Assembly (NCBI RefSeq): GCF_000379945.1
Contig: NZ_KB904124.1
Coordinates: forward strand, 62,001-126,000
Direction: 5' to 3'
Source of the DNA: Porphyromonas macacae DSM 20710 = JCM 13914
GTDB lineage: Bacteria; Bacteroidota; Bacteroidia; Bacteroidales; Porphyromonadaceae
DNA: 64,000 nucleotides
Both the position numbers and the translations under genes were made by a program. The notes under the pieces are model-generated. The model was not told the origin of the DNA, searched no databases, and saw only the letters and a program-made list of their open reading frames with translations. Positions 17,158 through 26,497 of this stretch are shown piece by piece; positions within the stretch are counted from its first letter, which is position 1; every line of letters starts with the position of its first letter.

Positions 17158-17261
17158 ATATCCTTTCCGGAGCGGAAAGGATGCTCTTTTTGTAATAAAG
17201 AAAGTCTCGCCCCCCCTGCGCTTGCTGCCATGGCAGAGAGACGCAATGCGGCGAGACTTTG
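17158..17261. other. Two nested inverted repeats between yajC and the YbbR gene
   Basis: ATCCTTTCCG (17158-17167) and CGGAAAGGAT form a tight ten-base-pair hairpin near 17158-17180. Further on, AAAGTCTCGCC near 17199 pairs with GGCGAGACTTT ending near 17261, around an inner CTGCCATGGCAG palindrome. They lie within 190 bases separating two same-strand genes, so they may be an RNA structure or attenuator in a shared transcript. No known riboswitch pattern recognised. Confidence 0.4.
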
Positions 17262-17323
17262 TGCAAAGAAAGGGTCGGGTATCGGAGTAATTGACCGGAG
17301 AGCCCGCACCTTTCACGGATTAT

Positions 17324-17653
17324 TTATTTGCGAACGTTTTCTGCACTCTCTTCTGCTGTCATAAATACAGAACCTTTGTCTATGCGCACACGCACGCCGT
17401 CTGCTATTTCAATGACAAATTCCGAAGCTTTGATATCTTTGATCACGCCGTATATACCTCCGCTGGTAATTACGCGGTCACCCACTTTCATGGCTTCACG
17501 TTTTTTCTGTAAGTCTTTCTGACGCTTTTGCTGAGGGCGGATGAAGAACAGCCAGAAAACCAGAAAGAGTGCGACCATCATCAAAATGGACATCCACATA
17601 TTTCCTCCGGCCTGTCCTGCGGGAGCGGCCTGAAGCAAGAATAAATTCATCAT
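17324..17653 (-). CDS. yajC: Preprotein translocase subunit YajC
   Basis: 109 residues. One N-terminal transmembrane helix (WMSILMMVALFLVFWLFFI) followed by the diagnostic RPQQKRQKDLQ motif and the small domain MKVGDRVITSGGIYGVIKDI. YajC associates with SecDF at the Sec translocon in the inner membrane. It has its own TATCTTTG box at 17709-17716 on the minus strand and lies between nusB and the YbbR-protein gene, the common Bacteroidota order. Confidence 0.95.
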   Translation of the reverse strand: MMNLFLLQAAPAGQAGGNMWMSILMMVALFLVFWLFFIRPQQKRQKDLQKKREAMKVGDRVITSGGIYGVIKDIKASEFVIEIADGVRVRIDKGSVFMTAEESAENVRK

Positions 17654-17708
17654 TTTATTTCTGTTTAATTATGTAATAAATATGTATCACACTGTCTATC
17701 AGACTGAA

Positions 17709-17716
17709 CAAAGATA
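17709..17716 (-). promoter_or_regulatory. Candidate -7 box for yajC
   Basis: CAAAGATA on the plus strand reads TATCTTTG on the minus strand, 56 bases before the yajC start. Confidence 0.5.
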
Positions 17717-17731
17717 AGTATTCCTCTGCAC

Positions 17732-18778
17732 TTATACCTTCAATATGGTGCCTGTTTGCTTTAATTCCTGTGCCACGGCATCCAGCACGCCATTGATAAA
17801 CGGATGGCTTTTGGGGGTTGAATAACTTTTTGCCAGTTCGATGTATTCATTGATTGTCACACCTGTAGCAATATCGGGGCAATGTACCATTTCGCATACG
17901 GCCATTTCCATAATAAGCATATCCACATCGGCCACACGCTCGGCTTCCCAGCTGTCGCTCAAATGAGCGCGAATGAGTTTCTGCCACCGGTCGTGTTCCA
18001 ACAGCGTCATATGTACCAGTGTACGGGCGAAAGTACGGTCTTCTTCGTCTCTGAACATCGGCATAAGAGCCTTATCGGCCGTTTTGGAGGTTATGCGCTT
18101 AATGGTTTTTTCCACAAAATCTTTCACGATTTGCACTGCGCCGCCGGCGTTGGGCACACCCTGATAATTTCCTTCGTTTTTAGCCTGATCGATCTGTGTC
18201 TCGATGGCCTCCCATTCGGGCATCTCTTCGCACTCGATTTTCTCCAGACAATTCAGTTCGCTGTACCAGTAGATGGACTTGGATTCGAGGTATTCGGCCA
18301 GATCGTCATCATTGGCGATGAGTGTCTTGAAGGCTTCGGCCCAAAATGTACGGTCTGCCATAAAACCTGTTGCTTCGGCATTCCGGTAATTCAGGTACAG
18401 TTCGCTGGTCATTATTTTATCCAGCAGTAAACGCATCAATTCCCTGTTTTCCCACCAGCTGAGCCCGCTGTTTTCCGCCCATTCGGCCAGTAAAACACTG
18501 TTGTCGATAACTTTGGCCAGACGATTTTCTGCCAGTCTCATATTCGGTTTCAAGTCTTCCTCTGTGGGCAACAAACGTTTTTTTCGTTGCTCCAGCAGCT
18601 CGCAATGCAAATGAGTAAGTTCGGGAATCAAATTGAGAAAATGGAGATAGAGGTCATAAGTTTTGCTCAGGCTGATGGTCAGCTCCTCTTCCCCGCGCTT
18701 CAGATCCAAATCGTCACGATGATGATAGGCATAAAGAACCTGCAATGCTCGGGTGCGTATTAATGCTCGATTTATCAT
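17732..18778 (-). CDS. nusB: Transcription antitermination protein NusB, long Bacteroidota form
   Basis: 348 residues from ATG 18778; the ATG at 18844 adds a poorly supported stretch upstream of the typical start MINRALIRTRALQVLYAY. The NusB fold is split: the N-terminal helix lies at the start, and the conserved C-terminal NusB segment (RTLVHMTLLEHDRWQKLI through IATGVTINEYIELAKSYSTPKSHPFINGVLDAVAQEL) is at the end, separated by about 150 residues of helical sequence that is specific to this phylum. NusB with NusE (S10) binds boxA in rRNA leaders and supports processive transcription. A TAACTTTG box at 18832-18839 is the likely promoter. Confidence 0.9.
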   Translation of the reverse strand: MINRALIRTRALQVLYAYHHRDDLDLKRGEEELTISLSKTYDLYLHFLNLIPELTHLHCELLEQRKKRLLPTEEDLKPNMRLAENRLAKVIDNSVLLAEWAENSGLSWWENRELMRLLLDKIMTSELYLNYRNAEATGFMADRTFWAEAFKTLIANDDDLAEYLESKSIYWYSELNCLEKIECEEMPEWEAIETQIDQAKNEGNYQGVPNAGGAVQIVKDFVEKTIKRITSKTADKALMPMFRDEEDRTFARTLVHMTLLEHDRWQKLIRAHLSDSWEAERVADVDMLIMEMAVCEMVHCPDIATGVTINEYIELAKSYSTPKSHPFINGVLDAVAQELKQTGTILKV

Positions 18779-18831
18779 AATTAAAAGAGAACGCGCCGGA
18801 CAAAAAGTGTGCTCCGGCATGAAAGTAAATG

Positions 18832-18839
18832 CAAAGTTA
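18832..18839 (-). promoter_or_regulatory. Candidate -7 box for nusB
   Basis: CAAAGTTA on the plus strand reads TAACTTTG on the minus strand, 54 bases before the nusB ATG at 18778. A weak TTG lies 22 bases upstream of it. Confidence 0.5.
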
Positions 18840-18917
18840 ATCAACCGCAGGCGATTATTTGCAATATTTCCGTTTTTTCTCCGGAAGAGAGGCCGGAAAA
18901 TGCTTGCCTGTGCGTTG

Positions 18918-19040
18918 AAAATTCTCTGCCTGACGGATAAAAATCCGTAGCGCTACGGATTTTCAACGAAGTTAACTTGGATTTTTTTTCTTTGCCTGAA
19001 GAATTTTCAACCATCAGGCAGAGAATTTTTCAGTACACGT
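18918..19040 (-). repeat. Dispersed palindromic repeat R2, copy 2 (fullest copy)
   Basis: Perfect 16-base inverted ends: AAAATTCTCTGCCTGA at 18918-18933 and its inverse at 19014-19029. Inside lies a perfect 24-base palindrome at 18940-18963 centred on AGCGCT, followed by the GTTAACTTGGAT segment. Read on the minus strand it is identical over about 83 bases to the copy at 63133. It contains no gene. Confidence 0.85.
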
Positions 19041-19229
19041 CACACGTCACACCTCACAGTTTTCGAGTATCGATTTTGTGAATGATAATCAAATCATATT
19101 CCGGTTTCTGCTATAAGAAAACAAGCCTGTTATACGTAGGTGAAATTCTCCTTTTCAAGTTTTATGCTGAATAAACAGACGTTATTTTCGATGCCGGAGT
19201 CTGCAAGGCGATAAGACGTCGAAGCGGTG

Positions 19230-19259
19230 TTGTGTAACCTCTTCAATTTATTATCTTTG
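19230..19259 (+). promoter_or_regulatory. purL promoter
   Basis: TTG at 19230-19232, a 19-base spacer and TATCTTTG at 19252-19259, 50 bases before the ATG at 19310. Confidence 0.6.
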
Positions 19260-19309
19260 TTCATATATGTAAATATCTTATTAAACGAATACCGTCAATC
19301 AACTAAAAA

Positions 19310-22300
19310 ATGAACATCTTCTTTTTCCGAAATCCGTCCGGCTCCATATATGCCCTGTCTGCAAAAACACCATTGAATCAGGAGGCGATCAGCCGGTTAA
19401 GATGGTTGTTTTCCGGAGCTGAGCTTATCGATGCCGATAGCGTAAAAGGCTACTTCGTCGGCCCTCGCCGCGAGATGATTACCCCCTGGAGCACCAATGC
19501 CGTGGAGATTACACAGAATATGAATATCGATGGCATAGAACGGATAGAGGAGTTTTTCCCCGTTGAAAGTGCCGAGGCCGTATACGACCCGATGCTTCAG
19601 GTTCTCTACAAAGATTTGGACAGCCATGTTTTCGAGATTGATCGTGAACCGGAGCCTGTTCGTTTTATTGAAGACATCGAGGCTTACAACCTTGAAGAGG
19701 GGTTGGCCTTGAATGAAGATGAAATCGACTACTTGAAGAACTTGGCGAAACGTTTGGGACGTTCGCTTACCGATAGCGAACTTTTCGGCTTTTCACAGGT
19801 AAACAGCGAACACTGCCGCCACAAAATTTTTGGCGGAACATTCGTTATCGATGGCAAAGAACGCGAAAGCTCTCTTTTTAATCTCATCAAATTGACTTCC
19901 AAGGTTAATCCCAACCGGCTCGTTTCGGCTTATAAAGACAATGTTGCTTTTGTGGAAGGGCCGCGTGTGGAGCAGTTTGCCCCGAAGAGTGCCGACAAGC
20001 CGGACTATTTCAGGATAACCGATATAGACAGTGTGTTGAGCCTGAAGGCCGAGACGCACAACTTCCCCACAACCGTAGAGCCTTTTAACGGTGCCGCTAC
20101 GGGTACGGGCGGCGAGATTCGCGACCGTATGGGTGGAGGCAAGGCCAGCCTGCCATTGGCGGGAACAGCTGTTTACATGACCTCTTATCCCCGCAACGAC
20201 GGGTACAACCCGGCTGAAAAGCTTTTGCCCGAGCGCAAATGGCTCTATCAGACACCGTGCCGGATTTTAACGAAAGCGTCTAATGGCGCCAGCGATTTCG
20301 GCAATAAGTTCGGTCAGCCCTTGATTTGCGGTTCTGTTTTGACTTTTGAGCATAAAGAGCCCGGGGACAGCAAAGCCTATGGCTACGATAAGGTAATCAT
20401 GCTGGCCGGCGGTGTCGGTTATGCCCGCAAGCAGGATGCCATTAAAGGCGAACCGAAATCGGGGGAAAAAGTGGTTATTTTAGGAGGCGACAATTACCGT
20501 ATCGGCATGGGCGGCGGAGCGGTGAGCTCGGTGAATACCGGATTGTATGCCGACAGCATCGAGTTGAATGCCGTTCAGCGTGCCAACCCGGAGATGCAAA
20601 AACGTGTGCACAATGTGATCCGTGCATTGGCAGAGGGTGAAAATCCCATTGTTTCCATTCATGATCATGGTGCGGGCGGACACCTGAACTGCCTGAGCGA
20701 ATTGGTGGAAAAGACGGGCGGGCATATCGAAATGGACCGTCTGCCGGTAGGCGACCCCACTTTGTCGGCACGTGAAATCATCGGAAACGAGAGTCAGGAA
20801 CGCATGGGGCTGGTTGTAGAAGAAAAAGATATCGAACAGATACGTCGTATTGCCGAGCGTGAGCGTGCTCCTATGTATGAAGTGGGGCATACGACGGATG
20901 ATATGCGGTTTGTTTTTGAAAGAGATAATGGCGAGCGCCCGATCGATCTCCGTCTGGAAGATATGTTCGGCAATCCGCCTCGCACGGTGATGACCGATAA
21001 AACGGTTAAACATTCTTACCGTGCTCCCAAATACGGTACCGCCAAACTGGATGAATATATCGAAGGCGTGTTGCGCCTTGAGGCCGTAGCCTGCAAGGAT
21101 TGGCTGACCAATAAGGCCGACCGCTCCGTTACGGGGCGTGTGGCACGCCAGCAGTGCCAGGGTGAAATACAATTGCCGTTGAGCGATTTGGGTGCCATGG
21201 CCTTGGATTACCGGGGGCGTGCCGGCATCGCCACTTCCATCGGCCATGCTCCGCAGGCTGCTTTGGCAGACCCGGCTGCCGGTTCGGTGCTGGCCATTGC
21301 CGAGGCGTTGACAAACATCGTTTTTGCTCCTCTGAAACAGGGCATTAAGAGCATTTCGCTCAGTGCGAACTGGATGTGGCCCTGCCGCAATGAAGGTGAA
21401 GACGCGCGTCTTTATGAGGCCGTACAGGCTGCTTCGGATTTTGCCATCGACTTGGGTATCAATATTCCCACCGGCAAAGACTCCCTCTCTATGACGCAGA
21501 AATATGGCAAGGACGGGGAGGTACTCAGCCCCGGCACGGTGATTATCAGTGCTGCCGGAGAGGTATCGGATGTGCGTCGCATCGTTTCTCCCGTGCTCAG
21601 CCATCCGGCAGGAACCACACTCTATTATATCGATTTCAGTTTTTGCCCGTATCGTTTGGGCGGTTCGGCTTTTGCCCAAAGTTTGGGAGCTGTCGGCGAT
21701 GAAGTGCCGACCGTAGTGGACCCCGAATATTTTACAGATGCTTTCGGAGCCGTTCAGCAACTGATCGAACATGGTTTGGTGCTTGCCGGTCACGATATTT
21801 CTGCCGGCGGTATGATTACGACCATGTTGGAGATGTGCTTCGGCAATGTGGAAGGCGGTCTGGAAATCAACCTCGACTTGCTGCCCGAAGAGGATTTGGT
21901 GAAATTGCTCTTTGCAGAAAACCCCGGAGTGCTGCTGCAAATCAAAGATAAAAAAGCGGCCGATAAGATTCTCAAAGATGCCGGCGTAGGATTTGTTCAC
22001 TTAGGTAAACCCGTAGCGGAGCGTTGTATCCTGTTGCACAAGGAAGGTAACGAATATCTCTTTGGCATAGATCACAAGCGGGATGTCTGGTATCAGGCTT
22101 CTTACCTGATGGATATGCACCAGAGTACGCCGCAATTGGCAGGAGATCGTTTTGAAAACTATAAAGTGCAACCGCTGGTATATCATATGCCTAAAGGCTT
22201 TACCGGAAAACTCTCCGATCTGGGCCTGAATGCCGACCGGCGTAAGGAGAGCGGTGTGCGTGCGGCTATCCTGCGTGATAAGGGAACGAATGGCGAACGC

Positions 22301-23017
22301 GAGATGGCTTATGCTCTGCACCTTGCCGGTTTCGATGTGAAAGATGTACACCTGACCGACCTCACTTCCGGTCGTGAGACGCTGGAGGACGTGCAGTTCG
22401 TTGTTTTCTGCGGAGGCTTCTCCAACAGCGATGTGTTCGGTTCGGCAAAAGGTTGGGCCGGCGGTATTCTCTTTAACGAGCGTGCCAAGACAGCATTGGA
22501 TAACTTTTATGCCCGCCCCGATACGCTCAGTCTGGGTATCTGCAACGGCTGTCAGCTTCTTGCCGAGTTGGGGCTGTTGTATCCGGAACACGAAAAGAAG
22601 CACAAACTCGTGCACAACGATTCTCATAAGTTCGAAAGCGGTTTCGTAACGTTGCAAATACCGCAAAACAACAGTGTGATGCTGGGCAATCTCAGCGGAA
22701 GCAAATTGGGCGTTTGGGTGGCGCATGGCGAGGGCAAGTTCGAATTGCCTTACGAAGAAAAAGAGTACAACGTCATCGCCCGTTACGAGTACGATGGCTA
22801 CCCGGCCAATCCTAACGGATCGCCTCATGCCATTGCCGGTTTGTGTAGCAAAGACGGACGGCATCTGACCATGATGCCTCACCCCGAGCGTGCTATTTTC
22901 CCCTGGCAGTGTGCTTATTATCCCGAAGATGTTCGTGACGGACACGAGGTAACGCCATGGATGCAGGCTTTCCGCAATGCCTATGACTGGGTTGTCGGGC
23001 ATAAGGCCGGCAAGTAG
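19310..23017 (+). CDS. purL: Phosphoribosylformylglycinamidine synthase, large single-chain type
   Basis: 1235 residues, the long form that fuses synthetase and glutaminase. The AIRS-like ATP domains carry [29 protein letters not shown] and [13 protein letters not shown]; the second half has [11 protein letters not shown] and [10 protein letters not shown]. The C-terminal glutamine amidotransferase has the nucleophile region [10 protein letters not shown] and the closing MPHPERA. It converts FGAR, glutamine and ATP to FGAM, the fourth step of purine synthesis. The single-chain length is the form seen in Proteobacteria and Bacteroidota. Transcribed alone from the promoter at 19230-19259; a terminator lies at 23051-23092. 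purD, from the same pathway, is at 55.6 kb. Confidence 0.97.
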   Translation: MNIFFFRNPSGSIYALSAKTPLNQEAISRLRWLFSGAELIDADSVKGYFVGPRREMITPWSTNAVEITQNMNIDGIERIEEFFPVESAEAVYDPMLQVLYKDLDSHVFEIDREPEPVRFIEDIEAYNLEEGLALNEDEIDYLKNLAKRLGRSLTDSELFGFSQVNSEHCRHKIFGGTFVIDGKERESSLFNLIKLTSKVNPNRLVSAYKDNVAFVEGPRVEQFAPKSADKPDYFRITDIDSVLSLKAETHNFPTTVEPFNGAATGTGGEIRDRMGGGKASLPLAGTAVYMTSYPRNDGYNPAEKLLPERKWLYQTPCRILTKASNGASDFGNKFGQPLICGSVLTFEHKEPGDSKAYGYDKVIMLAGGVGYARKQDAIKGEPKSGEKVVILGGDNYRIGMGGGAVSSVNTGLYADSIELNAVQRANPEMQKRVHNVIRALAEGENPIVSIHDHGAGGHLNCLSELVEKTGGHIEMDRLPVGDPTLSAREIIGNESQERMGLVVEEKDIEQIRRIAERERAPMYEVGHTTDDMRFVFERDNGERPIDLRLEDMFGNPPRTVMTDKTVKHSYRAPKYGTAKLDEYIEGVLRLEAVACKDWLTNKADRSVTGRVARQQCQGEIQLPLSDLGAMALDYRGRAGIATSIGHAPQAALADPAAGSVLAIAEALTNIVFAPLKQGIKSISLSANWMWPCRNEGEDARLYEAVQAASDFAIDLGINIPTGKDSLSMTQKYGKDGEVLSPGTVIISAAGEVSDVRRIVSPVLSHPAGTTLYYIDFSFCPYRLGGSAFAQSLGAVGDEVPTVVDPEYFTDAFGAVQQLIEHGLVLAGHDISAGGMITTMLEMCFGNVEGGLEINLDLLPEEDLVKLLFAENPGVLLQIKDKKAADKILKDAGVGFVHLGKPVAERCILLHKEGNEYLFGIDHKRDVWYQASYLMDMHQSTPQLAGDRFENYKVQPLVYHMPKGFTGKLSDLGLNADRRKESGVRAAILRDKGTNGEREMAYALHLAGFDVKDVHLTDLTSGRETLEDVQFVVFCGGFSNSDVFGSAKGWAGGILFNERAKTALDNFYARPDTLSLGICNGCQLLAELGLLYPEHEKKHKLVHNDSHKFESGFVTLQIPQNNSVMLGNLSGSKLGVWVAHGEGKFELPYEEKEYNVIARYEYDGYPANPNGSPHAIAGLCSKDGRHLTMMPHPERAIFPWQCAYYPEDVRDGHEVTPWMQAFRNAYDWVVGHKAGK

Positions 23018-23050
23018 CGATAATTTTTTGTCGGGGAGAAATGAGACATC

Positions 23051-23092
23051 AGGGCTTTTGCATGCCGGTGCCGGCGGTAAAAGCCCTTTTTA
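23051..23092 (+). terminator. purL terminator
   Basis: AGGGCTTTT (23051-23059) pairs with AAAAGCCCT (23079-23087), followed by TTTT; an inner CCGG-rich segment extends the stem. Confidence 0.85.
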
Positions 23093-23104
23093 ATCGATAA
23101 GTCT

Positions 23105-24217
23105 ATGATGGAATATCCTGTCGAAGTTTATTATATGGCTCTGGGCAGAGTCAAGGGAGTGGGACCTGTGGTTGCCCGTCAAATCGTGGAGGCTATGGGT
23201 GACGTGCATGCTGTTTTTACGGACAGGGCAGCCCTTAAGACCCGTTTGAGCAGACTCAGTTCGCACATCATCGAAGCGCTTTATGACCCCACGCTTTTGT
23301 CTCAGACAGAGGCTGATTACCATAAACATATTGCATCCGGCATTGCTGTCGTTTCTTTGGAAGATTCGGCTTATCCCGAGGCATTGAAGCAGTGTATCGA
23401 TGCACCTGTCGTTCTTTTTGTTCGCGGAGAGCTTTCATCCCTTAACCGGAAGCGTATGCTCAGCATCGTGGGTACGCGCAATATTACCTTGTACGGCAAA
23501 CAGATAACCGAGAAACTGGTTTGCGATCTGGCTGCATCGGTGCCCGATGCCGTGATTGTCAGCGGATTGGCTTATGGTGTTGATGTGGCGGCGCATGAAG
23601 CTGCCCTCAAAGCCGGTCTCTCTACCGTCGGTGTATTGGGGCACGGGTTGGATATGATTTATCCTTACAAACATTCGGCGGTGGCGAGCCGGATGCAGTC
23701 GAGCGGTGCATTGGTTTCGGAGTATCCCCTCGGCACCGGCCCCGAACGGTATAATTTCGTGGGGCGCAATCGTATTATAGCCGGTATGTCGCAAGCCACA
23801 CTGGTTGTGGAGTCTGCAGAAAAAGGCGGTTCGCTGATTACTGCCGGTTTGGCTGTCGGTTATGATCGCGATGTGCTGGCCGTACCCGGCCGGGTGGGCG
23901 ATGTTTACAGCAGCGGATGCAATCATCTGATACGTACGAACCGTGCTGTCATGGTTACATCGGCACAGGAGATTGTCGAAACGTTGGGGTGGGATGGCCG
24001 GACAGCGGAAAAACCGATGTTGCAGTTTGAAGAGCCTGATTTACCCGATGATCCCCTGTTGCGTATCATTGCTTCCGAAGGTTCTGTCCAAATCAATGAC
24101 CTCGCAAGGAAAGCCGGTTTGGAGGTAAGCGAGGTGGCTGCCGCTCTTTTCGACTATGAACTCGATGGTTATATCGTCGCCTTGCCGGGCGGTATTTATA
24201 CACTTGGTTTGCGATAA
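23105..24217 (+). CDS. dprA: DNA-processing protein DprA
   Basis: 370 residues. An N-terminal helix-hairpin-helix region (about 1-70, MALGRVKGVGPVVARQIVEAMG) is followed by the Rossmann-fold DprA core: LSIVGTRNITLYGKQITEKLV, VSGLAYGVDVAAHEAALKAG, LGHGLDMIYPYKH, FVGRNRIIAGMSQATLVVESAEKGGSLITAGLA, and a C-terminal winged helix (about 310-370). DprA loads RecA onto single-stranded DNA during natural transformation. Two adjacent ATGs; 23105 is used. The hydrolase gene that follows begins 11 bases after its stop. Confidence 0.93.
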   Translation: MMEYPVEVYYMALGRVKGVGPVVARQIVEAMGDVHAVFTDRAALKTRLSRLSSHIIEALYDPTLLSQTEADYHKHIASGIAVVSLEDSAYPEALKQCIDAPVVLFVRGELSSLNRKRMLSIVGTRNITLYGKQITEKLVCDLAASVPDAVIVSGLAYGVDVAAHEAALKAGLSTVGVLGHGLDMIYPYKHSAVASRMQSSGALVSEYPLGTGPERYNFVGRNRIIAGMSQATLVVESAEKGGSLITAGLAVGYDRDVLAVPGRVGDVYSSGCNHLIRTNRAVMVTSAQEIVETLGWDGRTAEKPMLQFEEPDLPDDPLLRIIASEGSVQINDLARKAGLEVSEVAAALFDYELDGYIVALPGGIYTLGLR

Positions 24218-24228
24218 AAAGAATTCCG

Positions 24229-25602
24229 ATGAAACGCTTTTTTCTTTTTCTGCTGTTGTTGTTACCGGCTTTTGCTTTTTCTCAGCAGCTTAACGGATTG
24301 TGGTACGGTGTGGTAGATCTGCCCTCTGCCCGAATGGGTATACATATTTACCTTACTCCTGCAAAGTCGGGGTATGCTTCCCGTGTGTACGGACTTTGGC
24401 TCGGATCGAACCGCATCGAAGTAAAAAACGTCTTGGTAGAAGGCGATTCGGTGGAGATCAAAGCCAAAGGGCGCGGGATGACTTTTAAGGGGCGTTTGAT
24501 AACACCGGACAGTATTTGCGGGGAGGCTTCGCACAATCAAAATGTGATGCCGGTGTCGTTCAAACGGGTGCCTCGTCCGCAAACACCGCAGCAGCCATTC
24601 CGTTATCAGGAGCAGGAGGTCTTTTTCCCGGGAGGTTCAGACAGTGTACGATTGGCTGGAACTTTTACCCTGCCACATTACGGAGGTAAGCATCCGGCCG
24701 TTTTGCTGCTGTCATCCGGTGGACCGCAGAACAGGAATAACGAGATGAGCGGCCATGAGCCGAATCGACTGCTGGCAGACCGTCTTACCCGTAAAGGATA
24801 TGCCGTATTGCGCTACGACGACAGGGGGGTATCTCACAGTACCGGCAATTATGCAACTGCTACCGTACCCGATTTATATGCCGATGCACGGAGTGCCTGC
24901 GTTTGGTTGTCGGAGCAGGGACAGGTCGATGCCAACCGTATTTATATCATAGGCCATAGCGAAGGAGGATTGCTGGCTTCTATGCTGGCATCGGATATGC
25001 CGGAGGTTGCCGGGGTTGTTTTACTGTCTGTTCCTACTATTCCCATAAAAGAACTGCTGCTTCACCAACGTCGTACGCTGATGAGTCTGCAGGGAGTACC
25101 CGAGGAGTTGATTACCGTGAATGAAGAATTGAACAGGCAGCTGTATACATGGGCGGCGGACACGATCGACAATGATACCCTTAAAGCGATGATTACCGAA
25201 CACATGACGCAGTTTTATCAAGAACGTTATGACGATATGACCGAATCGGATATCGAAGCCGGTTGCCGTAGAACCGTTTCTTTGGTGGTGAATAATTGGT
25301 TCCGTTCTTTCGTTCGCCTTGTTCCCGAAGAATATATATCCGAAATCAAATGTCCTGTTTTAGCCGTGTACGGGAATAAAGACCTGATGGTCGATGCCGC
25401 TCGGAATGCCGATGCTCTGATGAAACGGCTGCCCTCAGCCGAAGTGCAACGGCTGCCCGGACTTAACCATCTGCTTCAGCCTGCAAGGGGCGAAGGGGGT
25501 ACCGCAGATTATATTCACATCCCCATTACGATGGACGAACAGGTTCTGGAGCTGATACTCCGGCATCTGGAAGACTGGAGCAAAAGAGAGCGTACACCAT
25601 AA
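24229..25602 (+). CDS. Exported alpha/beta hydrolase (A) of a paralogous pair
   Basis: 457 residues with a signal peptide (MKRFFLFLLLLLPAFAFSQQ). Residues about 20-120 form a beta-rich domain (GLWYGVVDLPSARMGIHIYL), and the rest an alpha/beta hydrolase: LLLSSGGPQNRNNEMSGH oxyanion region, RYDDRGVSHSTGNYA, nucleophile elbow GHSEGG (Ser near 246), acid region YGNKDLMVD and PGLNHLLQP with the catalytic His. Activity is likely esterase or peptidase in the periplasm; the substrate is unknown. It shares its whole architecture with the gene at 29300. It starts 11 bases after dprA. Confidence 0.88.
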   Translation: MKRFFLFLLLLLPAFAFSQQLNGLWYGVVDLPSARMGIHIYLTPAKSGYASRVYGLWLGSNRIEVKNVLVEGDSVEIKAKGRGMTFKGRLITPDSICGEASHNQNVMPVSFKRVPRPQTPQQPFRYQEQEVFFPGGSDSVRLAGTFTLPHYGGKHPAVLLLSSGGPQNRNNEMSGHEPNRLLADRLTRKGYAVLRYDDRGVSHSTGNYATATVPDLYADARSACVWLSEQGQVDANRIYIIGHSEGGLLASMLASDMPEVAGVVLLSVPTIPIKELLLHQRRTLMSLQGVPEELITVNEELNRQLYTWAADTIDNDTLKAMITEHMTQFYQERYDDMTESDIEAGCRRTVSLVVNNWFRSFVRLVPEEYISEIKCPVLAVYGNKDLMVDAARNADALMKRLPSAEVQRLPGLNHLLQPARGEGGTADYIHIPITMDEQVLELILRHLEDWSKRERTP

Positions 25603-25658
25603 TAATATATACCGCTTGTAACAAAATAGAAAACCTTTCAAAAATACCTGAATATATT

Positions 25659-26492
25659 ATGATCAAGCATTATTGTACAGGCTTTGCTGCGAGCCTGTTA
25701 GCCTTGTTTTTTCCGATAAAACAGCATGCACAGATAACACAGACGCTGGACAGTGCATACCTGAAAGTTGCTTATACATACGAACATACCAAAAAGCCTC
25801 CTCGACCAAGACCTTCCACTGACCAGCTTATTCTTGTTGTCGGCAAAAATATATCGGAGTTTTACAGCCCTTTGACTTTTGAGTTGGATACTTTGCAATC
25901 CTCTTCTCAGGGAAAAGAACTTTTCTTCAAACGTTTCAGCGAATCATTCGACAAGGGTATTATTCTTTCTCGAAAATACAGCAGATATATATTCAAAAAC
26001 TATCCTCAAGGGGCTGCGACGGTGACGGATAAGATCAATCTGGATTCTTATATTTATGAGGATACTTTCAATGATCAGGCGTGGAGCATTGAAGACAGTA
26101 TCAAAACGGTTATGGACTATGAGTGTCAAAAGGCGGTTTGCGAGTATAGAGGTAGAAAATGGACAGCCTGGTTTACGACGGATATTCCTGTTGACAATGG
26201 ACCCTGGCTTTTGGGGGGATTACCGGGTTTGATTTTAGAAGCCTATGACAGTGAAAAACTTTATTTCTTTACTGCCACAGGGCTTGAAAAGGTTACCGGA
26301 AGTCCTATCGATATTATTGTCAATCCGGATATGAGGGGCTATATCAAGACTACACGCAAAGAATTCTTAAAAGGACGCGAGCAATATATAAAGCATCCTA
26401 TGGCTCATGTTGAAGCTCAGTTTGGCATAAAGATCGGAGATGATACACCGAATCAGGAACAATATGAACCGATTGAGTTTTTGGAAAAATAA
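25659..26492 (+). CDS. GLPGLI family protein
   Basis: 277 residues. A signal peptide of about 24 residues (ending KQHAQ) is followed by the Bacteroidota-specific GLPGLI domain: the hallmark motif reads GGLPGLILEAYD near residue 188, preceded by WTAWFTTDIPVDNGPW. These proteins are exported and of unknown function, and usually sit directly before a TonB-receptor-like barrel, as here (start of the next gene is 5 bases after its stop). Tight coupling to the barrel implies one machine. Confidence 0.9.
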   Translation: MIKHYCTGFAASLLALFFPIKQHAQITQTLDSAYLKVAYTYEHTKKPPRPRPSTDQLILVVGKNISEFYSPLTFELDTLQSSSQGKELFFKRFSESFDKGIILSRKYSRYIFKNYPQGAATVTDKINLDSYIYEDTFNDQAWSIEDSIKTVMDYECQKAVCEYRGRKWTAWFTTDIPVDNGPWLLGGLPGLILEAYDSEKLYFFTATGLEKVTGSPIDIIVNPDMRGYIKTTRKEFLKGREQYIKHPMAHVEAQFGIKIGDDTPNQEQYEPIEFLEK

Positions 26493-26497
26493 TTATC

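Larger units (their letters stand above)
18845..19309. other. Intergenic region between nusB and purL
   Basis: 465 bases with no supported gene. It holds repeat R2 copy 2 (18918-19040), a short ACGTCACAC tandem just after it, and the purL promoter box (19252-19259). No purine-type riboswitch was recognised in the purL leader. Confidence 0.7.

Noticed and set aside
17136-17309. Extended N-terminus of the YbbR-domain protein.
   Set aside because: It covers the inverted repeats and is unlike known YbbR N-termini; ATG 17135 starts a basic stretch followed by the membrane helix.
20480-22000. Minus-strand open frame of 506 codons inside purL.
   Set aside because: Antisense to a clear purL; no protein-like composition or start site.
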